Assembly (NCBI GenBank): GCA_910575815.1
Contig: CAJTFN010000008.1
Location: forward strand, 159,365-223,364
Reading direction: 5' to 3'
Origin: Oscillospiraceae bacterium
Lineage (GTDB): Bacteria; Bacillota; Clostridia; Oscillospirales; Oscillospiraceae
DNA length: 64,000 nt
A model generated the notes under the pieces. It did no database searches. It was given only the letters and a program-made list of their open reading frames with translations, and was not told the DNA's origin. The position numbers were made by a program, and so were the translations under genes. Positions 42,386 to 50,886 of the stretch are shown piece after piece (position 1 is the first letter of the stretch; every line of letters begins with the position of its first letter).

Positions 42386-44791
42386 ATGTCAAAACAGTAT
42401 TTGGTCATCGTGGAGTCCCCGGCGAAGGCCAAGACCATTGGAAAATATCTGGGGAAAGAATATACTGTCAAGGCCTGTATGGGACACTTGCGGGATTTGC
42501 CTAAGAGTACATTGGGGGTAGACCCGGAGCAGGACTTTGAGCCGGTTTACCAGCCCATCAAGGGCAAGGAAGAGATCATCAAGGATTTGAAAAAGTCCGC
42601 CAAGGCGGCGGACACGGTTTATCTGGCCACCGACCCGGACCGGGAGGGCGAGGCCATTTCCTGGCACTTGAAGCATCTTTTGGACCTCTCCGACGAAAAG
42701 ACAAAGCGGGTGACCTTCAACGAGATCACCAAGAAGGTGGTTCAGGAGAGCATCCAGTCTCCCCGGGCCATCGACCAGAATCTGGTGGACGCCCAGCAGG
42801 CCCGGCGGATCCTGGACCGGCTGGTGGGCTATGAATTGAGCCCTCTGCTGTGGAAGAAAATCCGCCGGGGGCTTTCCGCCGGGCGGGTTCAGTCCGTGGC
42901 TACCCGAATGGTGGACGACCGGGAGCGGGAGATCGAGGCCTTTCAGCCGGAGGAGTATTGGACGCTGGACGCCAACCTCCTGGGACAGAACAAGCCCTTT
43001 ACCGCCCGGTATCACGGGAAGAACGGCAAAAAGGCGGAATTGAAATCGAAAGAGAGTGTGGAGACGGTGGTGGAGGAGGCGAAGAACGCCGCCTTTACTG
43101 TCAAGTCCGTGAAGCGGACCGACAAGCAGAGGAGTCCCTCTCCGCCCTTTACCACCTCCACCATGCAGCAGGAGGCCTCCCGGAAGCTGAATATGACCCC
43201 CCGGCGGACGATGGCCATCGCCCAGCAGCTCTACGAGGGCGTGGACATTGCCGGGGAGGGCACGGTGGGTTTGATTACCTACATGCGTACCGACTCCCTG
43301 CGCCTCAGCGAGGAGGCCCTGTCGGAGGCCAGGAGCTTTATTCTGGGCCGCTACGGAGAGATTTACGCCAAGACGAATCGCTATAAGGCCAAGGCCAACG
43401 CCCAGGACGCCCACGAGGCCATCCGGCCCAGCAATGTCCGCTGGACGCCGGAGGACCTGAAGGGAGACCTCACCGGGGAGCAGTACCGGCTCTATAAGCT
43501 GATCTGGGGCCGTTTTGTGGCCTGCCAGATGGCCAACGCCGTGTATGACAGCGTGTCCGTGGAGATTGAGGCCGGCGGCCATGACTTCCGGGCCAGCTCC
43601 TCCAGCCTGAAATTCTCCGGCTATACCGCCGTCTACGAGGAGGGCAAGGACGAGGAGAAGGAGGAGAAAGAGTCCCCCTTACCGGAGCTCCAGGAGGGGG
43701 AGACGCTGGCTTTGCGGGACTTTGCCCAGAACCAGCACTTCACTCAGCCTCCCGCCCGGTATACCGACGCCTCCCTCATCCGGGCCATGGAGGAGCAGGG
43801 CATCGGGCGGCCCTCCACTTACGCGCCGACGGTGTCCACGATTCTGGACCGGCTGTACGTGGAGAAGGAGGGCAAGTACCTCAAAATCACCAACCTTGGC
43901 CGGGTGGTGACGGAGCTGATGAAGGACAAATTCACGGACATCGCGGATCTGCGCTTCACCGCCCACATGGAAGAAAAGCTGGACTCCGTGGAAGGGGGGG
44001 CCACCCCCTGGAAGGGCGTTCTTCGGGACTTCTACGGGGACTTCGACCGCAGCCTCAAGCAGGCGGAGCAGGACCTGGAGGGCGTGCGGATCAAGGTGCC
44101 CGACGAGGTGTCTGCGGAGATCTGCCCGGAGTGCGGCCGGAATCTGGTTGTGAAAACCGGGAGGTTTGGCCGTTTCCTGGCGTGCCCGGGGTTCCCGGAT
44201 TGCAGCTTCACCATGCCGCTGGTGGTGGAGATGCCGGGGCGCTGCCCCAAGTGCGGCGGGCGGCTGATGAAACGCACGGGCAAGAGCAAGAAGAATAACA
44301 AGCAGTACACCTACTACTGCTGTGAGCGCCTGACCAGCAAGGTGGAGGCGGAGAAGTGCGATTTCATGACCTGGGACGTGCCGGTGAAGGACGACTGCCC
44401 GGTCTGCGGCCAGACGATGTTCAAAAAGGCGGGCAAGGGCGCCCGAAAGCCTTTCTGCATCAACCCGGAGTGCTCGAACTTCCTTCCGGAGGATAAGCGG
44501 GGCTATCCCCGGTTTGCCGCGAAGAAGGAGGGGGAGGAACCCACGGAGCCCCCAGCAGCGGAAGAGAAGCCGGAGAAGTCCGCAGCAAAGAAACCGGCGG
44601 CCAAAACCGCCAAGACGACCAAAAAGACGGCCGCCAAGACTACGAAAGCGGCCTCCGCCAAGAAGACCACGACGAAAACCACGAAAGCCTCCACGGCAAA
44701 AACGGCCGCGGCGGCGAAGAAAACTACCACGAAGAAACCCGCCGCGAAGAAGACCACCGCCAAGAAGCCCGAGACGCCGGAGGAGGGCTAA
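42386..44791 (+). CDS. topA: DNA topoisomerase I with H1-like basic tail
   Basis: Type IA topoisomerase, 801 residues. The TOPRIM domain starts YLVIVESPAKAKTIGKYLG and has the DPDREGEAI acidic triad; the active-site Tyr lies in GLITYMRTDSLRLSE. Three C-terminal zinc ribbons follow (CPECG...CPGFPDC, CPKCGGRLM...CC, CPVCGQ...CINPECS). The last 75 residues are a Lys/Ala/Thr repeat tail (KKTAAKTTKAASAKK) like histone H1 or mycobacterial TopA tails, expected to bind DNA. Start follows TTGGAGGTAATCGTAAACT. Its stop overlaps the convergent small gene by four bases. Confidence 0.97.
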   Translation: MSKQYLVIVESPAKAKTIGKYLGKEYTVKACMGHLRDLPKSTLGVDPEQDFEPVYQPIKGKEEIIKDLKKSAKAADTVYLATDPDREGEAISWHLKHLLDLSDEKTKRVTFNEITKKVVQESIQSPRAIDQNLVDAQQARRILDRLVGYELSPLLWKKIRRGLSAGRVQSVATRMVDDREREIEAFQPEEYWTLDANLLGQNKPFTARYHGKNGKKAELKSKESVETVVEEAKNAAFTVKSVKRTDKQRSPSPPFTTSTMQQEASRKLNMTPRRTMAIAQQLYEGVDIAGEGTVGLITYMRTDSLRLSEEALSEARSFILGRYGEIYAKTNRYKAKANAQDAHEAIRPSNVRWTPEDLKGDLTGEQYRLYKLIWGRFVACQMANAVYDSVSVEIEAGGHDFRASSSSLKFSGYTAVYEEGKDEEKEEKESPLPELQEGETLALRDFAQNQHFTQPPARYTDASLIRAMEEQGIGRPSTYAPTVSTILDRLYVEKEGKYLKITNLGRVVTELMKDKFTDIADLRFTAHMEEKLDSVEGGATPWKGVLRDFYGDFDRSLKQAEQDLEGVRIKVPDEVSAEICPECGRNLVVKTGRFGRFLACPGFPDCSFTMPLVVEMPGRCPKCGGRLMKRTGKSKKNNKQYTYYCCERLTSKVEAEKCDFMTWDVPVKDDCPVCGQTMFKKAGKGARKPFCINPECSNFLPEDKRGYPRFAAKKEGEEPTEPPAAEEKPEKSAAKKPAAKTAKTTKKTAAKTTKAASAKKTTTKTTKASTAKTAAAAKKTTTKKPAAKKTTAKKPETPEEG

Positions 44792-45036
44792 GAGAGCTCT
44801 TTCGCGGCGGCAAAGGCGGCCTGGAACATGGCCTCCAGCTCCATGCGGGCGCGGGCATTCAAGGCAAGGATGTACTGCCGGAGGAGCGCCTGACAGCACT
44901 CCGGCAGGGCGGCGGACAGCGCGCCGTGGAGCTGGGCAAGCTCGGCAGCGTAGGTGTCCCGTTCAAAGCTGTCTATGTAGCGCTCCAGAGCGTAGGCGCG
45001 GAGATCGTCGCAGATGGCTTGCATTAAGGGTGACAT
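44788..45036 (-). CDS. Small helical protein, divergent from XRE regulator
   Basis: An 82-residue protein, almost wholly alpha-helical by composition (Ala/Leu/Glu rich), preceded by TTGGAGGCAACCCT. It has a consensus TTGACA-17-TATAAT promoter overlapping a 15-bp perfect palindrome shared with the XRE gene. It ends tail-to-tail with topA (four-base overlap). I do not recognise the family. The promoter strength and shared operator argue it is real and repressed by its neighbour. Confidence 0.7.
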   Translation of the reverse strand: MSPLMQAICDDLRAYALERYIDSFERDTYAAELAQLHGALSAALPECCQALLRQYILALNARARMELEAMFQAAFAAAKELS

Positions 45037-45055
45037 AGGGTTGCCTCCAATCTGA

Positions 45056-45100
45056 AACTTAGTTGCATATTATTATATATGCAACTAAGTTGCTTGTCAA
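45056..45100. promoter_or_regulatory. Divergent promoter with perfect palindromic operator
   Basis: AACTTAGTTGCATAT (45056-45070) and ATATGCAACTAAGTT (45077-45091) are a perfect 15+15 palindrome with a six-base AT centre. The minus-strand promoter TTGACA (45100-45095) / TATAAT (45077-45072), spacer 17, is entirely consensus and its spacer and -10 lie within the palindrome. A weak plus-strand -35 (TTGCAT, 45063) could serve the XRE gene. Confidence 0.82.
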
Positions 45101-45109
45101 GAGGGAATA

Positions 45110-45319
45110 ATGGATATTTTTGCAAAGCGGCTCAAAGAATTGCGAAAAGAGAAGAAATGGACCCAGACACAGATGGCAGAGTATCTGCAATGCAGTTTGC
45201 GGGCTTACCAGTATTATGAATCCGCGACGCATTATCCTGAGATTCCCGATTTGATGAAACTGGCCGATTTCTTTGGGGTGTCTACGGATTATTTGCTGGG
45301 AAGGTCTCAGGAGAGATAG
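45110..45319 (+). CDS. XRE-family regulator, small
   Basis: A 69-residue helix-turn-helix protein: FAKRLKELRKEKKWTQTQMAEYLQCSLRAYQYYESATHYPEIPDLMKLADFFGVSTDYLLGRSQ. It consists of the Cro/CI domain only. Start follows AAGAGGGAATA. It is divergent from the 82-residue gene and very likely binds the palindrome between them. AT-rich compared with neighbours. Confidence 0.9.
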   Translation: MDIFAKRLKELRKEKKWTQTQMAEYLQCSLRAYQYYESATHYPEIPDLMKLADFFGVSTDYLLGRSQER

Positions 45320-45336
45320 GCGGAAACCTGGGGGAC

Positions 45337-45554
45337 GGCGGACAAATTGTCCGCCCTACAGGGTGTTCTATCGATGGAAGAGCCGATGAAGCATGGCGGT
45401 TGCGGGAGCCGGGGTATCGGGAGCATGGCGGTTGCGGGAGCCGGGCCGCCGAGTACCCGCAAGGGGTACGCCGCCGCCGTAAGCGGCAAAGCCGCCAACG
45501 GCGGACGCAGGGCGGCGGCCCCTACGGGTGTTCTATCGATAGAAGATCAGATGA
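45337..45554. repeat. Repeat cluster (REP-like palindromes and 24-bp direct repeats)
   Basis: A gene-free, highly repetitive stretch. It holds a 19-bp palindrome GGCGGACAA-A-TTGTCCGCC (45337-45355); two copies of a module CTAC(A)GGGTGTTCTATCGATRGAAGA (45356 and 45522); two direct copies of a 24-bp unit beginning AGCATGGCGGTTGCGGG (45390 and 45422, period 32); and inverted GGGCCGCC (45443) / GGCGGCGGCCC (45511) with GTACCC-GCAA-GGGGTAC inside. Both modules read as GC palindrome plus the CTACGGGTG tail, suggesting two insertions of one intergenic repeat family. Confidence 0.75.
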
Positions 45555-45743
45555 GGAAAGCAGAAATCCAGGCCGATTTTCCTACCGGGCCAGCGACAGC
45601 GGAAAGAGAAATACGCCAAGTCGAGCAGCACCAGCCCCCGTTTGACTACGCCGCGGGGAAGTCATTCCTGGCTTCGGCCAGTCATTCAGGCGCGCCCCCG
45701 CGTCGTTCCCCCGTACTTCTTTTTCTCTTTTGGACCGTGCACG

Positions 45744-45788
45744 GCCCGTTTTCTCTTTTTCTTCTGGCAAGAAAAAGAGAAAATGGGG
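45744..45788. repeat. Long AT-rich inverted repeat upstream of trmFO
   Basis: CGTTTTCTCTTTTTCTT (45747-45763) and AAGAAAAAGAGAAAATG (45769-45785) form a 17-bp stem with one wobble and a CTGGC loop, extended by CCC/GGG. The partial copy CTTCTTTTTCTCTTTTGG (from 45716) and the palindrome GGACCGTGCACGGCC lie just before it. A smaller hairpin, CAGCCAT-CTTC-ATGGCTG, follows at about 45801. No gene is supported in 45555-45873. Confidence 0.6.
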
Positions 45789-45873
45789 GGTGCAAAGAAC
45801 CAGCCATCTTCATGGCTGTATCCTCCCCGCCCGTAAGGGTGAGAACCAACTCCCCACCTAGGAGGTGTTCCAC

Positions 45874-47220
45874 ATGCAAACCACCGTCATCGGCGCCGGT
45901 CTAGCCGGCAGCGAAGCCGCCTGGCAGCTGGCCAGGAGAGGCATCCAAGTGACTCTTCGGGAGATGAAGCCGGAGAAGAAAACCCCCGCTCATGAGACGG
46001 CGTACTTCGCGGAGCTCTGCTGCTCCAACTCCCTGCGGAGCGACCAGCTGGAAAACGCCGTGGGCCTTTTGAAGGAGGAGCTCCGCCGGCTGGACTCCCT
46101 CATTCTCTCTTGCGCCGACGCCACCCGGGTGGAGGCCGGGGGAGCCCTGGCAGTGGACCGCCACGGCTTTGCCCGGTTGGTGACTGAGCGGCTGCAAAGT
46201 CACCCCAACATTACCATAGTCCCCGGAGAGGTTACGGATCTCCCTGACGGCGAGGTGATTGTGGCCTCCGGCCCCCTGACCTCCGACGCCCTGGCGGAGC
46301 GCCTGCAAGCCCTGCTGGGAGACGATTCCGCCCTCCACTTCTACGATGCGGCGGCCCCCCTGGTCTCCGCCGAGAGCGTCGACATGGAAAAGGCCTGGAT
46401 GGGCTCCCGCTATGACCGGGGAACGGCGGACTATGTGAACTGCCCCATGAGCGAGGCGGAGTACGATGCCTTCTGGCAGGCCCTTACCACCGCCCAGGAG
46501 GCGGAGGTCCACGGCTTCGAGGACAAGAAGGTCTTCGAGGGCTGTATGCCTGTGGAGGTCATGGCCCGGCGGGGCCGGGAGACCCTTTGCTACGGCCCCC
46601 TAAAGCCCCGGGGACTGGTGGACCCCCGGACGGGGAAGGAGCCCTATGCCGTGGTCCAGCTCCGGCGGGATAACCAAGAGGGCAGCGTCTATAACCTGGT
46701 GGGCTTCCAGACCCATCTCCGCTTCCCCGAGCAGCGGCGGGTCTTCTCCATGATTCCCGCCCTTCACGACGCGGAGTTCCTCCGTTACGGCGTCATGCAC
46801 CGCAATACCTTTTTGAACTCCCCCCGGCTGCTGGACCGCTATTACCGCCTCAAGGCGGAGCCCCGGATCTCCTTTGCCGGGCAGATGACCGGAGTGGAGG
46901 GCTACGTGGAATCCGCCGCCAGCGGCTTTTTGGCGGGGGTGGAGACGGCCCGGCGGCTCTTGGGCCTGCCGCCGGTGGACTTTCCCCGGGAGACTGCCGT
47001 GGGCGCGCTGGGGCTGTATGTCTCCAATCCGTCCGTGACGGTGTTCCAGCCCATGAATATCAACTTCGGCATCATGCCGCCTTTGGAGCGGCGAGTCCGG
47101 GGAAAGAGAAATAAAAATGCGGAGCTGTCCCGGCGGTCCCTGGAACGGCTGGCGGAGCTGCGGGAGACGGTGCTGGAGGGGACCTCCGGCGGTCCCCTGA
47201 GCGGAGACCGGGCGGAATAA
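45874..47220 (+). CDS. trmFO: tRNA (uracil-54-C5)-methyltransferase, folate/FAD-dependent
   Basis: Makes ribothymidine-54 in tRNA with methylene-THF and FADH2. The 448 residues start with the FAD-binding TTVIGAGLAGSEAAWQLARRG; other family blocks are AELCCSNSLRSDQ, VDRHGFARLVTERL, EGCMPVEVMARRGRETL and QMTGVEGYVESAASGFLAG. ATG 45874 lies eight bases after GGAGG; an in-frame GTG nine bases earlier overlaps that site. Starts a run of housekeeping genes trmFO-plsX-acpP-rnc. Confidence 0.96.
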   Translation: MQTTVIGAGLAGSEAAWQLARRGIQVTLREMKPEKKTPAHETAYFAELCCSNSLRSDQLENAVGLLKEELRRLDSLILSCADATRVEAGGALAVDRHGFARLVTERLQSHPNITIVPGEVTDLPDGEVIVASGPLTSDALAERLQALLGDDSALHFYDAAAPLVSAESVDMEKAWMGSRYDRGTADYVNCPMSEAEYDAFWQALTTAQEAEVHGFEDKKVFEGCMPVEVMARRGRETLCYGPLKPRGLVDPRTGKEPYAVVQLRRDNQEGSVYNLVGFQTHLRFPEQRRVFSMIPALHDAEFLRYGVMHRNTFLNSPRLLDRYYRLKAEPRISFAGQMTGVEGYVESAASGFLAGVETARRLLGLPPVDFPRETAVGALGLYVSNPSVTVFQPMNINFGIMPPLERRVRGKRNKNAELSRRSLERLAELRETVLEGTSGGPLSGDRAE

Positions 47221-47314
47221 ACAGCAGCGGCGCTTCTCGGGCCCCGGAACCGCCAGGGGGAAGAAGCGCCCGGCGGATATGCAGATAGATAAAGCGTTAG
47301 GGAGGTTTTGTGCA

Positions 47315-48361
47315 ATGAAGATCATCGTGGACGCTATGGGCGGGGATAACGCCCCTTTGGCCGTGGTTCAGGGGGCCTTGGAAGCGCACCGGGAATACGG
47401 TACCGACGTGATCCTGGTGGGCCGGATGGCGGACATCCTAAAGGCCGTGGAACAGTGCGGGGAGAAAAACCTCCCGGCGGGGGTGGAGATTCGGGACGCC
47501 ACGGAGGTGGTGGAGATTGCCGACGACCCGGCTACGGCCTTTAAGCGGAAAAAGGACTCCTCGCTGTCGGTGGGCCTGGGATTGCTCCGGGAGGGGGATG
47601 GAGATGCGTTCGTCTCCGCCGGGTCCACCGGGGCCCTGCTGGCCGGGGCCACGCTGGTGGTGAAGCGCATCCGGGGCATCCGCCGGGCGGCCATGGGCCC
47701 GGTGCTGCCCACGGCGGAGGGGCGCATGCTCCTGTGTGACTGCGGGGCGAACGCCGAGTGCACACCAGAGTATCTGCTGCAATTTGCCTACTTGGGGAAT
47801 TATTACGCCAAGCGGGTACTGGGGGTGGAAGCGCCCCGGGTGGCGCTGCTGAACATCGGCGCCGAGGCGGAGAAGGGGGACCCCCTCCGCCAGGAGACCC
47901 ACGGTCTGCTGACCGCGGCGGCGGAGGCGGGACGCATCCGCTTCGTGGGCAATCTGGAGGCCAGTGAGGCCATGCTGGGGGGAGCCGACGTGCTGGTGGC
48001 CGATGGATTTAGCGGGAACATCATGCTGAAGTCCCTGGAGGGGACCAGCAAGTTCCTGCTGAAGGAGCTGAAAAAGGTGTTCCTCTCCAGCGCCAAGACG
48101 AAGATTGCGGCGGGACTGGTGAAGGGAGATCTGGCGGAGATGAAACGGCTGCTGGACCCCAGCGAGGTGGGGGGGACCCCCTTCCTGGGAATCTCCAAGC
48201 CCGTCATCAAGGCCCATGGCTCCTCCGATGCCCGGGCCATCCGGAACGCCATCCTCCGGGCAGAGGAATACGCCGCCAGCGGTTTCATCGGCGATATTCA
48301 GGAGAACATCGAATTGATGAAAGTTGGGGGAGATAGGCAAAAATTGCCGGATGCCCCTTGA
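47315..48361 (+). CDS. plsX: Phosphate acyltransferase PlsX
   Basis: Converts acyl-ACP to acyl-phosphate for phospholipid synthesis. The 348 residues contain IIVDAMGGDNAPLAVVQGAL, KDSSLSVGLGLLREGDGDAFVSAGSTGALLA and NIMLKSLEGTSKF, all typical. The ATG at 47315 is nine bases after GGAGG. Its stop codon overlaps the -35 of the acpP promoter. Confidence 0.96.
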   Translation: MKIIVDAMGGDNAPLAVVQGALEAHREYGTDVILVGRMADILKAVEQCGEKNLPAGVEIRDATEVVEIADDPATAFKRKKDSSLSVGLGLLREGDGDAFVSAGSTGALLAGATLVVKRIRGIRRAAMGPVLPTAEGRMLLCDCGANAECTPEYLLQFAYLGNYYAKRVLGVEAPRVALLNIGAEAEKGDPLRQETHGLLTAAAEAGRIRFVGNLEASEAMLGGADVLVADGFSGNIMLKSLEGTSKFLLKELKKVFLSSAKTKIAAGLVKGDLAEMKRLLDPSEVGGTPFLGISKPVIKAHGSSDARAIRNAILRAEEYAASGFIGDIQENIELMKVGGDRQKLPDAP

Positions 48362-48387
48362 CAGCGCGGCGGCACTTGCCGTATGAT
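48358..48387 (+). promoter_or_regulatory. Promoter of acpP
   Basis: TTGACA (48358) and TATGAT (48382) with an 18-base spacer, about 120 bases before acpP. The leader holds no recognised element. Confidence 0.68.
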
Positions 48388-48507
48388 AAGCTTCATAAAA
48401 AGCCAATCGGCGCGGCGCTGGCCACGCCGGGCATGGAGGCCGGTTTCCCAGGGCCCTTCCGGAGCCGCGGAGGAAACCGCACAAGTCTATGAAGGAGTGA
48501 AACGGCA

Positions 48508-48756
48508 ATGTCAAACGAAGAAATTCTCAAAGTGCTGCGGGAACTTGTGGCGGAACAGTTCGCGAAAGACCCGGAGGATATCACCATGGACACCGCCTTT
48601 GAGGGGGACCTGGGAGCGGACTCCGTGGATCTGGTGGAGCTGGTGATGGCCATGGAAGAGGAGTTCGAGGTCGGCGAGATCGAGGAAGAGGAATTGAGCG
48701 GCCTGAAAACCGTGGGCGACGCGGTAAACTACCTGGCCGGCAAGCTGAATAAATAA
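48508..48756 (+). CDS. acpP: Acyl carrier protein
   Basis: Small acidic carrier for fatty-acid synthesis, 82 residues. The phosphopantetheine Ser lies in the conserved LGADSVDLVELVMAMEEEFE; helix IV ends in TVGDAVNYLAGKLNK. It follows plsX, the usual partner. Start follows ATGAAGGAGTGAAACGGCA. Confidence 0.96.
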   Translation: MSNEEILKVLRELVAEQFAKDPEDITMDTAFEGDLGADSVDLVELVMAMEEEFEVGEIEEEELSGLKTVGDAVNYLAGKLNK

Positions 48757-48827
48757 GGCGCTGGCTGGATCGCGGGCCTCGCGCCGGGGATGGACCCGGG
48801 GCGGGAAAATGCGCGGAGGCCGGTAAT

Positions 48828-48864
48828 AAGGACTTTGCCCCGTGAGCCCACGGGGCGTCCTTTT
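48828..48864 (+). terminator. Terminator between acpP and rnc
   Basis: AAGGAC-TTT-GCCCCGTG pairs with CACGGGGC-GTCC-TT, followed by TTTT, 72 bases after acpP and 14 before the rnc start. rnc may depend on readthrough or an unseen promoter. Confidence 0.6.
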
Positions 48865-48877
48865 GGAGAGGACCGCT

Positions 48878-49555
48878 ATGAAGGAACTGGAGAAAAAATT
48901 GAATTACACCTTCCGGGAGCAGGCGCTGCTGGAGGAGGCCCTGTGCCACAGCTCCTATGCCAACGAGCACCGGGCGGACCGGCTTTCCAGCAACGAGCGC
49001 CTGGAATTCCTGGGGGACTCTGTGCTGGGCTTTGTGACGGCGGAGTTCCTCTTTGCGCAGCACCCGGACTTGCCGGAGGGGGATTTGACCCGCATCCGGG
49101 CGGCGCTGGTCTGCGAGCAGAGCCTTTACGAGGTGGCCCGGAAGCTGAACCTGGGGGCCTATTTAAAGCTGGGCCGGGGGGAGGAGTCTGGCGGCGGCCG
49201 GACCCGGACCTCCATTCTGGCGGACGCCACGGAAGCGGTGTTCGCGGCGGTGTATCTGGACGGCGGTATCTCCGCCGCCTCGGCGCTGATCCACCGGGTT
49301 CTGCTGGACGCGGAACGGGAAGAGGTGGTGGAGGAGCGCCGGCGGGATTACAAGACCGCCCTCCAGGAGCTGGTCCAGCGGCAGGCGGACCAAGTGCTGG
49401 CCTATCGCATGTCCGGGGAGCGTGGACCGGACCACGCAAAGATTTTCTCGGCGGAAGTGCTACTGAACGGCACTCCCATCGGCTCCGGTTCCGGGCACAG
49501 CAAGAAGGAGGCGGAGCAGGCCGCCGCCAGAAGCGCCCTTTCGACGTTCTCTTGA
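48878..49555 (+). CDS. rnc: Ribonuclease III
   Basis: Double-strand-specific endoribonuclease, 225 residues. The catalytic signature NERLEFLGDSVLGFVTAEFLF is intact, and the second acidic set is in DATEAVFAAVYLDGG. The C-terminal dsRNA-binding domain is seen in DYKTALQELVQ and GSGHSKKEAEQAAARSAL. ATG 48878 follows TTTTGGAGAGGACCGCT. Neighbour order acpP-rnc is common. Confidence 0.97.
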   Translation: MKELEKKLNYTFREQALLEEALCHSSYANEHRADRLSSNERLEFLGDSVLGFVTAEFLFAQHPDLPEGDLTRIRAALVCEQSLYEVARKLNLGAYLKLGRGEESGGGRTRTSILADATEAVFAAVYLDGGISAASALIHRVLLDAEREEVVEERRRDYKTALQELVQRQADQVLAYRMSGERGPDHAKIFSAEVLLNGTPIGSGSGHSKKEAEQAAARSALSTFS

Positions 49556-49632
49556 AAAAGGATGCTGCCGTCCGCCGTTTGTCCGGCGTGTGCCCGGTTG
49601 GAAGAAACGGCAAAGCCTTCCAAATAGAAAAG

Positions 49633-49669
49633 ACTCCCCGGTGGAAGCTTGTCCGCCGGGGAGTTTTTG
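49633..49669 (+). terminator. Terminator after rnc
   Basis: ACTCCCCGG and CCGGGGAGT form a 9-bp stem around a 14-base loop, followed by TTTTTG. It lies 78 bases after rnc and before the convergent gpr gene. Confidence 0.82.
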
Positions 49670-49798
49670 CGTTTTAAAGGGTGATTTTCCAGGGACAGAA
49701 CACACCGCCGCTCCGGCTTGAAGGCTGGCCAGGCGGTCAAAGGGCGATTTCTTTGTCCAAGGCATAGGGGCTTTGTCCCTTAGAAATTCCGAAAAAGA

Positions 49799-50695
49799 TC
49801 AGGCCAGCAGGGCGTTCATCTCCTCAATCTCCAAATCTTGCAAGGCCCAGTTGAGACCATAACCCACCACCTTGCCCAGCTCCCGGACTTGCTGGTCCAC
49901 GTCCCGGGTGGTTACCATCAGGGGCTGCTTCCCGTGGCGCAGTCGGGTTTCGTCCAGCTCCGGAATACCGGCCTCCTCCAGAAGGTCTGCCGCCAGGGTG
50001 GCGGCGTCCACCACCGTGGGCACTCCCACAGAGAATACCGGCACCCCAAGCGTTTCCCGGTTCAGCGCAGCCCGGTGGTTGCCCACGCCGGAGCCGGGGA
50101 CAATGCCGGTGTCGCTGAGCTGGATGGTGGCGCACATCCGGTTTACCCGGCGGGCGGCCAGAGCATCGACGGCGATGACCAGAGCGGGCTTCACCTGCTC
50201 CACCAGTCCACGGACGGACTCCGCGGACTCCACGCCGGTGGTGCCCAGCACGCCGGCCCGGAAGACCGCCACCGGGCGGAAGCCGGAAAAGTGTTTGGGC
50301 ATGGCGGCGATGAGGTGCCGGGTGACCAGCACGTTGTCCGCCGCCAGGGGGCCGATGGCGTCGGGGGTCATGGCGGCGTTGCCCAGGCCCACCACCAGGG
50401 CGGGGCCCTCCTCCGGGAGCATGGCTTTCAGCTGGCTGCCCACCGCCCGGACGGCGCGCTCAAAAAAATCGGCCTTCCGCTGCCAAAAGGTGGTTAGGTC
50501 GATGGTGAGATAGCAGCCCTGGGGTTTGCCCAGGGCCTCCTCGCCCCGGTGGTCCAGAACGTCCACCCGGGTCACCGGATAGCCCTCTTCCTTGGACTTC
50601 GCCGCCTTCACGCCGGAGAGGCGCGTGGTTTTTTCCGTGGATTCCTGCCAAAGCTCTCTGGCCTCCAGGGCCAGGTCTGTGCGTTTTGAGAACAT
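49799..50695 (-). CDS. gpr: Germination protease GPR (spore protease)
   Basis: Degrades small acid-soluble spore proteins during germination; made as a zymogen in the forespore. The 298 residues match the A25 family: N-terminal FSKRTDLALEARELW, VVGLGNAAMTPDAIGPLAADNVLVTRH, FRAGVLGTTGVES, VIAVDALAARRVNRMCATIQLSDTGIVPGSGVGNHR. The Asp residues of TPDAIGP and VAVDALA-type motifs are the expected catalytic pair. It starts after AGGAGGCGGCT. Its presence marks the organism as a spore former. A sigma-G promoter was not clearly found. Confidence 0.95.
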   Translation of the reverse strand: MFSKRTDLALEARELWQESTEKTTRLSGVKAAKSKEEGYPVTRVDVLDHRGEEALGKPQGCYLTIDLTTFWQRKADFFERAVRAVGSQLKAMLPEEGPALVVGLGNAAMTPDAIGPLAADNVLVTRHLIAAMPKHFSGFRPVAVFRAGVLGTTGVESAESVRGLVEQVKPALVIAVDALAARRVNRMCATIQLSDTGIVPGSGVGNHRAALNRETLGVPVFSVGVPTVVDAATLAADLLEEAGIPELDETRLRHGKQPLMVTTRDVDQQVRELGKVVGYGLNWALQDLEIEEMNALLA

Positions 50696-50707
50696 AGCCG
50701 CCTCCTG

Positions 50708-50729
50708 AAAACGGGCCTGGAGAGGCCCG
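50708..50729 (-). terminator. Small terminator-like hairpin directly before the gpr ribosome site
   Basis: On the minus strand CGGGCC-TCTCCA-GGCCCG is followed by TTTT and, two bases later, the AGGAGG of gpr. It could stop readthrough from the SLOG gene. The remaining gap (50730-50886) holds no gene. Confidence 0.5.
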
Positions 50730-50886
50730 AAGATGTCCGGCTTTAGCCTTTGCCGGAAGCGGCGAAATATGCGGGCTTGGAAAAATTCCGTTTTTCGAGT
50801 TCGTCTGCCGGAGCAGAGGGAACGGTATAGGGAAGCGTGTGTCCGGCGGAAAGACCGGGGGAACCAGCGGTTATGCAGACGGAATT

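Noticed and set aside
45400..45836. Several 60-185 codon frames in the repeat region
   Set aside because: They consist of translated repeats, differ on each frame and have no homologous features.
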